Source of the DNA: Cellvibrio sp. 79
GTDB lineage: Bacteria > Pseudomonadota > Gammaproteobacteria > Pseudomonadales > Cellvibrionaceae
Assembly: GCA_003056245.1 (NCBI GenBank)
Contig: MVDH01000002.1
Coordinates: 248,001 to 312,000, forward strand
Reading direction: 5' to 3'
Length of the DNA stretch: 64,000 nucleotides
This document shows positions 8,508 through 15,681 of the stretch, one piece after another (position 1 is the first letter of the stretch; each line of letters begins with the position of its first letter). The notes beneath the pieces were generated by a model that saw only the letters and a program-made list of their open reading frames with translations, made no database searches and was not told where the DNA came from. A program made the position numbers and the translations under genes.

Positions 8508-10540
8508 GGCGCTTTTGCCGGGCAGGACAATTCATCTGCGCTAATAAATTCTTTAATCCATTCGGGGCGCGGAACAGTGGTAAGTTTGGAGCGCCATTCA
8601 TTATCTGTCATCACAGAAGGCGAACTAATTTCATGATATGAATAGGTTGAGCCTTTAACAATTTGTTTGCGGCCAAAAAAGGGAACAATCTGATCCCATT
8701 CTAATGGGCTCCCAACCCCGGCCAATAAAAATTTGCCATTGCCAGCCGCTACATCCGCAACTTTAGGTATCGGGTCCGGTGTCGATAATGCAAAATCTTT
8801 TTGCGCAAGACTTTTGAAAATTAAAAAATTATGCTCCGCCGAGCGCGCAACATAACGAATATCTTCATACTCTTGATTGGTAAGGGGCTGACCAGAGATT
8901 TCTTTTTGAGCCATGGTGCGAAATGCGAGTACCCGATCACGCGATTCGCTTAGCCGGCGAATAATGCCTTCTTGCAATGCAAGGTTATCGTCAGGTGTAT
9001 TACCGTTCCAATTTTTTCCGTGGGTTTTGACAAGTTTGATGGTGGCATCAAACATTTTTGCGATGGCTTCAAATGTTTTTGGATCCGGTTCCACATAACC
9101 ACGTGGTGGACGCAAGACAATAAATTCAAAACCGCCTTCGCCACATTCTGCAACGACACGTTCATTTACCAGCAAAGTAGCGTGGCGCAACGTCGCCCAG
9201 GATGCCAGCCCGGTTTGCAGGCGTTTTGCTGACCATATTTTTGTATTTATAGTATTTCCCGGCGCATTGATACTCGTGGACCATTGCACGGCGAGGCCGG
9301 AAAGCCATTGTTGATAAATATTTTCTGGATACTCCCGCAATGAATCATTGACCTTATTTTTTAAATAGGCAATTTGTAATTTCAAGGGCGGATATTTTTG
9401 AAACTCACCGGATTGGGTCAAAATTGTTTCGGCCAACTGACTGCCGAGTACGCTTGCGAGATCCAATCCAGATGGTAAAAACCGGTGGCCTTGTGGCCCG
9501 GTTATTTGTTCCTCTGCAGGCAAATCACTGTGATATACGGTACTAAACAAAATTTCATTATCGATACCCCATGAAAGCGGAAATGCTTGTGCATTTGTGT
9601 CCGGATGGCGTACATACTTCGGGATTGCCGTTGTCGGTTCCCATAATAATGGCCGCTTGGATGGTACAATAAACGGGGTATAAACGTTAATCCAGTTGCG
9701 TGCACTTTGAATCGCCGATTCGGGCAGGGCTTTCAGCTGCACCACATCGCTTTCAGTCAGGGCCAAATCCATCAGGTATTTAGATGCACGAAAATAAGTT
9801 TGTAACTCGCTATCGGCAGCATAATGGCTGCGTGGTGTTAAATTGCCAAAATCAAATGGCTCGCCGGTAACACTAGACAGCGAGGAACCTTCTGCGGCTA
9901 TTATTTTTTTCGCTTCGATATTGTCGGTATCGCTATCACGTACCGCAACCATTGCGGAAAATGCTTTGGCCATTTTTGATTCCGGTTTACTTTGCAAACT
10001 TTCGTTGGCCTGCCGGACAAATTCCCAAAAATGAAAAATGGCTGCCTGCTTTTCCGAAAGCACAAATATTCCTTCATAGGCTGCGGCGTACAGTTCCCAG
10101 AAAATATCGGTGGTAACGAAATAAGGGCGAGTCGGTGTTGATTGATCGTAATTGCCGCATTGATAGGATTCGGAATCATAAAGTTCATAAAGCTGGTTAT
10201 ATTCCAATGCGCGAAATAACCCGCTGTTGGTGGAAAATAATTCGCGATCTTGTGATGATTCCAAAAACATCCATGCATTTACAACATCGGCGAGTGGAAC
10301 ATCAATAGGGAGGTAACGCAGGCTAAATTTTTCTGCTTGTTTGGTAACGACAACCATACCGCGCCCATCGGCAACTGAAGACGGAGTCGATACAAGGCGA
10401 ATTCCTTTTGCTAATGGGACAATTTTTTGGCCGCGATCAAGATAGAGAGTTACACCATCGCTACCCGCTTGCCATTGCAAAAGACTAATGCCATTCGGCG
10501 TATAAGTAATGCTGCCATTACAAATGGTTTTTCCATCCAC
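8504..10540 (-). CDS. DUF3160 protein, C-terminal part of a frameshifted gene
   Basis: This 678-residue frame carries most of a DUF3160 protein, a family of large, often secreted proteins of unknown function. The frame is open further upstream, reading GFHPAGHFLIWQDEK and ENWEGAAALVDGK before the ATG at 10540, up to the C9 run at 10676-10684. Adding one C to that run joins it to the frame of the upstream part (10615-11337), giving one product of about 944 residues with a signal peptide. The ATG at 10540 has no clear ribosome binding site and lies inside what reads as coding sequence, so it is probably not a natural start. As the sequence stands, this part would be made without an export signal. 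It overlaps the capA-like gene by ATGA. Confidence 0.8.
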   Translation of the reverse strand: MDGKTICNGSITYTPNGISLLQWQAGSDGVTLYLDRGQKIVPLAKGIRLVSTPSSVADGRGMVVVTKQAEKFSLRYLPIDVPLADVVNAWMFLESSQDRELFSTNSGLFRALEYNQLYELYDSESYQCGNYDQSTPTRPYFVTTDIFWELYAAAYEGIFVLSEKQAAIFHFWEFVRQANESLQSKPESKMAKAFSAMVAVRDSDTDNIEAKKIIAAEGSSLSSVTGEPFDFGNLTPRSHYAADSELQTYFRASKYLMDLALTESDVVQLKALPESAIQSARNWINVYTPFIVPSKRPLLWEPTTAIPKYVRHPDTNAQAFPLSWGIDNEILFSTVYHSDLPAEEQITGPQGHRFLPSGLDLASVLGSQLAETILTQSGEFQKYPPLKLQIAYLKNKVNDSLREYPENIYQQWLSGLAVQWSTSINAPGNTINTKIWSAKRLQTGLASWATLRHATLLVNERVVAECGEGGFEFIVLRPPRGYVEPDPKTFEAIAKMFDATIKLVKTHGKNWNGNTPDDNLALQEGIIRRLSESRDRVLAFRTMAQKEISGQPLTNQEYEDIRYVARSAEHNFLIFKSLAQKDFALSTPDPIPKVADVAAGNGKFLLAGVGSPLEWDQIVPFFGRKQIVKGSTYSYHEISSPSVMTDNEWRSKLTTVPRPEWIKEFISADELSCPAKAP

Positions 10541-10614
10541 TAATGCAGCGGCCCCTTCCCAGTTTTCGCGTCCGTAATTTGCTTTTTGGAAACAGTTTTT
10601 TTCATCCTGCCAAA

Positions 10615-11337
10615 TCAGGAAATGCCCGGCGGGATGGAAGCCAACAGGTAGTGCTGAGGCAGTTTCAATTTTGGTGGGGGGGGGAAATCGGTGTCGTTCA
10701 TCGCTGCCGGGTGTGGGTTTGAGCCCAATGCAACATATTCCCGTGTGCCGGTTTCAGTGATGGAATGTGTGGAGTATTTCCCGTCGGTATTTTTCACACC
10801 AAAAAACAGGCGATATGCGGTGGGTGTTGTATTGGTTTTTTCATCATAACCAATCTCAAATGGCCTGGGGCCGACTACCAACCTGCGCAATTGTGCGTTT
10901 AACTGGTAAATAACTTTGGGTGACCAGCGTTCAAGGGGGGTAGTAATTATTTCTTGCTGACTCCCTTTTTTGGTTAGCAAAAATAAAGAGTTTCCTTGAG
11001 GGTGGAAAGCAATCGATTGGATTCCTACATCTTCAGGAATTTGCCACGAATTTTCACGCGATGGGTTTGTATCATTGATATCCCAGAAAAAAATAGTCTG
11101 CGTACCTTGTGCGGTTTTTATGACCGTTGCTGCCAGAGGCTTGAGTGGTGATACATCAAAGTCGATAACGCTTTCTCCCCGGGCAAGCTCCAATTGGGTG
11201 GTGCTATTGGGAGAGGAAATAACCTGATTCTCGGTAAAATTAAAAATGGAGTCTGCGCTGAATACCGGAATGGAGATGATGCATAAAAGTGCGAGCAAAA
11301 ATGGTGGCGAAAAACGAGTCATTAAGATGATGTCCAT
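10615..11337 (-). CDS. N-terminal part of the DUF3160 gene: signal peptide and propeller-like domain
   Basis: The 240-residue frame begins with a signal peptide (FLLALLCIISIPVFSADS) and contains beta-propeller-like blades, for example TIFFWDIND and IQSIAFHPQGNSLFLLTKKG. It ends shortly after a run of nine C, reading DFPPPPKLKLPQHY and then stopping. In the +1 length frame the sequence continues sensibly as TKIETASALPVGFHPAGHF into the 8504-10540 frame. I therefore read it as the first quarter of one DUF3160 gene broken by a homopolymer length change. A true C9 state would give a truncated exported fragment. Alternative internal starts (the frame has M at residues 1 and 6) differ little. Confidence 0.75.
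   Translation of the reverse strand: MDIILMTRFSPPFLLALLCIISIPVFSADSIFNFTENQVISSPNSTTQLELARGESVIDFDVSPLKPLAATVIKTAQGTQTIFFWDINDTNPSRENSWQIPEDVGIQSIAFHPQGNSLFLLTKKGSQQEIITTPLERWSPKVIYQLNAQLRRLVVGPRPFEIGYDEKTNTTPTAYRLFFGVKNTDGKYSTHSITETGTREYVALGSNPHPAAMNDTDFPPPPKLKLPQHYLLASIPPGIS
10676..10684 (-). repeat. C9 homopolymer tract at the DUF3160 frameshift
   Basis: Nine G on the plus strand (nine C in the gene) lie exactly where the N- and C-terminal frames of the DUF3160 gene fall out of phase. One more C, or two fewer, restores a single frame. Tracts of this length slip during replication, so this may be a phase-variation switch, a fixed mutation or a sequencing error. Confidence 0.85.
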
Positions 11338-11373
11338 TCGATAATTATTTTGTAGAAGAATTGCTTGAGGTGT

Positions 11374-12129
11374 TTACATCAGTTTGATATCCGGTTGCAA
11401 ACTGGAGCGCGTCCCGGGTTTGGGCAGATTGGTTGCATCGCGGTAAGTAAATACCATTGAAAACTTGGTGATATCGGTAGTGTTGCGTCCTGCGGCATGA
11501 AATAAATTGCTGTGGAATAACAGCAAGTCACCTTGTTGTAGCGGAACAGGAATTGCTCGCTCCAGCAATATTTTATTGTGTTCGAGGTCTGCGCGGAGAA
11601 ATTGCAATTCATCCAATTGTTGCGCACTAATGTCCAATTCGTGTGAGCCAGGTATTACCCATAAACAGCCATTTTCTTCCAATTCATTACCCAGTGCTAA
11701 CCACGCCGAAATTAATTCGGGGCGTGCGAAATTCCAGTAACGGCTATCGCGATGCCAGCCCGTACGGCTGGAGTACGCTGGTTGTTTTGTCATTATGCAA
11801 TTGTGATGGCACTGCGATAAATACACGGCGGTCCCTAACAGGGCTTGTAATGCATCGCCTAATTTTTTGTTTGTCGCCCAATTGGCTAGTACAGGATTGC
11901 GCGCATAAGCACCGAGTAAACGCCGTGCTGTTTTGCCTCCTTCCGCATCGCGCGAGATGGGCGCGCCGGGATATTGGGTGTCTGCTTCATACTCGATCGG
12001 CGCTGCATGCTGCCGTAGTTCATCTTTCGCCAACGCAATAACAGATTCACAAAACGCCGCTGATTCAAATTGAGGAAGAATCAGGTAGCCTTGCTTTTTG
12101 AAGTGCAAAATTTGTTCGGTCGATATCAT
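11374..12129 (-). CDS. Phytanoyl-CoA dioxygenase (PhyH) family protein
   Basis: This is a 251-residue Fe(II)/2-oxoglutarate-dependent dioxygenase of the PhyH family. The iron ligands can be seen as the HxD of TGWHRDSRYW and the distal His of LFHAAGRNTTD. The Arg of VFTYRDA may be the 2-oxoglutarate contact. Family members hydroxylate diverse small molecules or side chains, and the substrate is unknown here. The frame extends to an ATG at 12210, but the family homology begins at MISTEQILHFKKQGYLILP, so the ATG at 12129 is chosen, with AAAGG upstream. It lies between the DUF3160 and amidohydrolase genes on the same strand, without overlap. Confidence 0.8.
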   Translation of the reverse strand: MISTEQILHFKKQGYLILPQFESAAFCESVIALAKDELRQHAAPIEYEADTQYPGAPISRDAEGGKTARRLLGAYARNPVLANWATNKKLGDALQALLGTAVYLSQCHHNCIMTKQPAYSSRTGWHRDSRYWNFARPELISAWLALGNELEENGCLWVIPGSHELDISAQQLDELQFLRADLEHNKILLERAIPVPLQQGDLLLFHSNLFHAAGRNTTDITKFSMVFTYRDATNLPKPGTRSSLQPDIKLM

Positions 12130-12248
12130 CAGCGGCGGCCTTTGGATGCATGCAAACAGGCGGGTTGGGAGTACAGCCCAGTATAACATCTGCCTAAAAA
12201 GTCGTGGCAAGGGTAATTAATATGAGGTTAGCGTGTTATTGACTTGTA

Positions 12249-13775
12249 TCAGTAGCCACTCGGATTCCTTATAAATTCCCATAGAATTTTGCAGCCTACA
12301 GACCAGCTGCTCGCTCTGGATTTTACGGTATTTTCAATAGCATCGAGTTTGTTGCGATCGTAGATATTGCCATTAAAAATTACTGCTTCAATACTTGAGC
12401 TGTGGCTGATATTTTCCAACGGGTTTTTATTTAATAAAATCAGGTCGGCCATCATGCCGGGTTTTATCTGCCCATAATCCTGTTCCAGCCCAAAATACTC
12501 AGCGGGAGACAGTGTTGCGGTGCGTAACGCGTCTGCCGGGGATAATCCGGCCAAAACCAATTGTTGTAATTCATCATGAACCGTTGCGCCTGCAACAATA
12601 TAATCGGTGCCCAGTAAAATTTTTACTCCGGCTTTGTGGGCTTTGCCGGTGAGTTCAAGACCCTTTTGATAAAAATCACGATAAGTTTGTCGCGCCTGGG
12701 GTGAAGGGGCTTCACTAATTGTTTTATTCACATCCTCCAGCCATTGCCATTTCAATAACGGATGCAAATAACGCAGGTGCGGGTCTTGCAATATTATTGA
12801 GTCATCACCGTAAGCATCCGCTCGCCGGGTTAGGTGCGTGGGAACATACCAGGTTCCCGCATTTTTCATCGCCATAAAAATTTGATTGGCCAAGTCCGGA
12901 TCATGCTCATCCAGCATGCGCTGGCGATCTTCTTGCCACTCACCTTTTGTCGCTGCTTCACGTAACGTTGCACTGCCGGGAAAAGACTCATGCAAAATAA
13001 AACGCGCATGCTCAATACTTTTTTGATGCGTCGCTGCCTCAATCGCGCTTACTGCATGTGGGCGATGCCCGATAACATCCAGCCCCAATTTTTTAGCTTC
13101 ATCAGCCACAGCAAAATAGGCTTCACGCGAAATATGGTCGTAGACTTTAATCGCATCCACTTTTCCGGCGTAATAGCGAACAAATTCCCGGGCTTGTTCG
13201 GCGTTGGCAGTGCCGAAAAATTCGGGCAGGTCTTTTATGTTGTTATGAATACCGGGCCCATTGAGCAACCAACTGGTTGTACCTTGAATGCGCGGGCCTA
13301 TTAATTGGTTGGTGATAGCAGCTTGCGTCCATTTTTTAAAATCTTCCGGGCATGCGACGAACGGATCATTTGCTTTGGGGCAGCTGTTCATATCCCTTAC
13401 GTTAGTAACACCGTAACTCACATAGAGCGGCATATCCAATAGTGGAGTTATTTTGAAAATATGGGTGTGCATATCCCAGAGTGAGGGAAGTAAAAAACGA
13501 TTTTTTCCATCGATCTTAAATGCATTTATCGGCGGTAATAGCTGATGTGGCTCAGCAATGGTGAGAATACGTTGATTATTTATGAGTACACTTTGGTTGG
13601 GAATTATCTTGCCTGCCTTTACATCAACAATCGATACATTCGTAATGATGATCGGCGTCTCGGTGTTAACCGGATCAACAGAGTGTTGTGGCCATATGAC
13701 ACCGAGGGTGAAAAGTGTAGCTAAGGTAGCAACGAGATAAAAAAAATAACGAAAAATTTTCTTGATCATCCGCAT
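12249..13775 (-). CDS. Amidohydrolase-superfamily protein with N-terminal membrane anchor
   Basis: The protein (about 508 residues from this start) begins with a basic N-terminus and one hydrophobic segment (RYFFYLVATLATLFTLGVI), so it is anchored in or exported across the inner membrane. The metal-dependent amidohydrolase pattern follows: LWDMHTHIF (HxH), AIKVYDHIS (a possible carboxylated Lys), DVIGHRPHAV, KSIEHARFI and LLGTDYIVAG (the metal-binding Asp). The closing ALRTATLSPAEYFGLEQDYGQIKPGMMADLILL stretch is typical of imidazolonepropionase-like and prolidase-like members. The substrate is unknown; exported relatives may act on dipeptides. The frame is open to 13859, but the signal anchor places the start at 13775 or 13769. 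Confidence 0.8.
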   Translation of the reverse strand: MRMIKKIFRYFFYLVATLATLFTLGVIWPQHSVDPVNTETPIIITNVSIVDVKAGKIIPNQSVLINNQRILTIAEPHQLLPPINAFKIDGKNRFLLPSLWDMHTHIFKITPLLDMPLYVSYGVTNVRDMNSCPKANDPFVACPEDFKKWTQAAITNQLIGPRIQGTTSWLLNGPGIHNNIKDLPEFFGTANAEQAREFVRYYAGKVDAIKVYDHISREAYFAVADEAKKLGLDVIGHRPHAVSAIEAATHQKSIEHARFILHESFPGSATLREAATKGEWQEDRQRMLDEHDPDLANQIFMAMKNAGTWYVPTHLTRRADAYGDDSIILQDPHLRYLHPLLKWQWLEDVNKTISEAPSPQARQTYRDFYQKGLELTGKAHKAGVKILLGTDYIVAGATVHDELQQLVLAGLSPADALRTATLSPAEYFGLEQDYGQIKPGMMADLILLNKNPLENISHSSSIEAVIFNGNIYDRNKLDAIENTVKSRASSWSVGCKILWEFIRNPSGY

Positions 13776-13923
13776 GATTATTTTTGCATTCCTGTGACTA
13801 TGGGGCGAGAAAAAATTAAGAGCAGAAAATATACCATGAGACACGGGGACTTGCCGCATCCTTATATGATAGCGGCGACCTCGTTGGAGCGATGGTTTAT
13901 TGCCTTAAATGGATATACCAGTA

Positions 13924-14391
13924 TTAATGTTGCTTTATCAGTTGACGCAATGCATCAATGGCAAGCTGATGATCAATTTCCTGCGCTAAACCGGAAACCG
14001 TTACTGCACCAATTAAACCGCTATTTTTAATCCGGATTGGAAATGATCCGCCATGTACGCAGTATTCTTTGGGATCAATATGGGGTTGTGTTTCAAAGTC
14101 GCGATTTTTGGAGGTATTGTATTGCCCCAGATAATAAGAGCTGTGGGCAAAACGCATGACTGCCTGGCGTTTGCGTTTTATCCAATTGTGATTGTCTTTA
14201 TTGGTGCCCGGCATGAAATAACTGAAGAGCACATGCTCAAACGCATAAACTTCAATGGCGATGGGAGCGGCGAGTTTATCGGCTGCAAGTTTAAGTAAAT
14301 TTCCCAATTCCCACGCTGTTTGGTTATTGAAATGCGGGAATTGAATTTCATCTTCCTGGGCTAGGAGTTCTTTTAATATGTCGTTGGTCAT
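13924..14391 (-). CDS. UPF0303 / heme-degrading-domain (GlcG/HbpS-like) protein
   Basis: This 155-residue cytoplasmic protein matches the UPF0303 subgroup of the GlcG/HbpS fold. The visible hallmarks are an N-terminal LLAQEDEIQFPHF stretch, FSYFMPGTNKDNHNWIKRK, YCVHGGSFPIRI and GLIGAVTVSGLAQEIDHQLAI. Some proteins of this fold bind haem or sense redox state, but for UPF0303 members no reaction is established. It sits on the same strand as the amidohydrolase gene, about 150 bases upstream of that start, and 60 bases downstream of an EamA exporter. This suggests a loose operon but not a shared pathway. Confidence 0.8.
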   Translation of the reverse strand: MTNDILKELLAQEDEIQFPHFNNQTAWELGNLLKLAADKLAAPIAIEVYAFEHVLFSYFMPGTNKDNHNWIKRKRQAVMRFAHSSYYLGQYNTSKNRDFETQPHIDPKEYCVHGGSFPIRIKNSGLIGAVTVSGLAQEIDHQLAIDALRQLIKQH

Positions 14392-14452
14392 GGCTCGCTC
14401 GCTAAAAGGTAATTATTTATTTTAATCGCTGGATGTTGGCGCAGTGGGTACA

Positions 14453-15352
14453 TCAATGTTTGTTAAGTCTGGATTTCAATGCAATCAACAATCCTGATGC
14501 AGCAATAATTACCATTCCCGTAATTCCCCATGTATCAGGTGTGCTGTCAAAAATAATCCAGCCCAATAATCCGGCCCACAATAATTGTAGATAGGTCATG
14601 GGCGCAAGTACCGAGGCGGGGGCGTAGCGATAGGCGAGGGTGAATAGGTAGTGGCCGAGGCCGCCGAAAGTCCCCATGCCGATAAATAAAATAATTTCAG
14701 GTGTGCTCGGTGTTTTGTTTTCCCAAAACCAGGGCAAGGCGAGGCCGAATACAATAGTGCCGATGAGCGCGGTATAAAAGAGCAATGTAATGGCGCGTTC
14801 GGTGCTGGCGAGTAAACGCGATAACACTTGATAAGCCGCATTAGCCACAGCGGCGCCCAGCGCAAATACGATTCCCCAGGCATCCAGCCCGCTGCCGGGG
14901 CGTGCAATCAGTAGCACACCAATAAATCCGGTAATAACTGCTGCCCATCCTAATCCACCGATTTGCTCGCCCAATAATGAGCCTGCAAAGAGAGCAATCA
15001 ATGTTGGAGCGAGAAAGTTGATTGCCGTCGTTTCCGCCAAGGGCATACGTTGCAAGGCAAGGCCAATAAAGAGTGACGCCATGGTCAATACCGCTGCGCG
15101 CAAAATGACAAGGCCGGTGCGTTGGGTGGTGATGAGTTTGTTGGAATGGCGCGGTGCCAATATCACCAGCATCAATAGGCAATGCACTATGTAGCGCATG
15201 GCTACCACAGTGGGCACGTTGTAATGCGCAGTCAGGTATTTTGTGGTGCTGTCCATGCAGGCAAATAACAGCAGCCCGGCGGCGGCGAGTAAGAAGCCTT
15301 TTAGTACATTGGTGGGTAACGCGGTGGGCTGGGGTGAGGCCGGGTCATTCAT
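14453..15352 (-). CDS. EamA/DMT-family transporter
   Basis: The 299-residue inner-membrane protein has about ten hydrophobic segments in two repeated EamA halves. The first starts around FLLAAAGLLLFACMDSTTKYL with the family's conserved first-helix pattern, and the second around WGIVFALGAAVANAAYQVLSR. The drug/metabolite transporter superfamily exports amino acids and other small metabolites, and the substrate cannot be read from the sequence. Its C-terminus is short and basic (KSRLNKH). The ATG at 15352 follows a 329-bp gap, so it is likely to head its own transcript, with the UPF0303 gene downstream. Confidence 0.85.
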   Translation of the reverse strand: MNDPASPQPTALPTNVLKGFLLAAAGLLLFACMDSTTKYLTAHYNVPTVVAMRYIVHCLLMLVILAPRHSNKLITTQRTGLVILRAAVLTMASLFIGLALQRMPLAETTAINFLAPTLIALFAGSLLGEQIGGLGWAAVITGFIGVLLIARPGSGLDAWGIVFALGAAVANAAYQVLSRLLASTERAITLLFYTALIGTIVFGLALPWFWENKTPSTPEIILFIGMGTFGGLGHYLFTLAYRYAPASVLAPMTYLQLLWAGLLGWIIFDSTPDTWGITGMVIIAASGLLIALKSRLNKH

Positions 15353-15625
15353 TACGCTAATCCAAATCGTTTCGCCAAAACCACTTAGGCGACAGGTCTA
15401 CAGCATAGATTAACCATAGCCGCTAGTGCGAGCCTTCGTTATGAATAATATGACAAATTACGTAAAGAGGCGGTTTGGCGGCAAGACCCCTATCGCTGCC
15501 ATGCCATTGGTAATGAAAGCCGCACATTAACTGGCCGGAAGTTGCCCCGGGGGTATGCATTGTTTAAATCCGGTGGCGTATCCACCGCAAAGCATATTCC
15601 CCTTACATTTTTTATTACAAGGATG

Positions 15626-15658
15626 AACGGGGAAGCACGTTGAATTGCTTTCCCCGTT
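15626..15658. terminator. Inverted repeat after the first TonB-receptor gene
   Basis: AACGGGGAAGCA (15626-15637) pairs with TGCTTTCCCCGTT (15646-15658) around an 8-base loop, 24 bases beyond the receptor stop codon. No clean U-run follows in the gene's direction, so it may end transcription only partly or protect the 3' end. The rest of 15353-15681 holds no gene that I can support and should include the EamA promoter. Confidence 0.5.
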
Positions 15659-15681
15659 TGGTTTGTGAGCGCTTTAATCGA

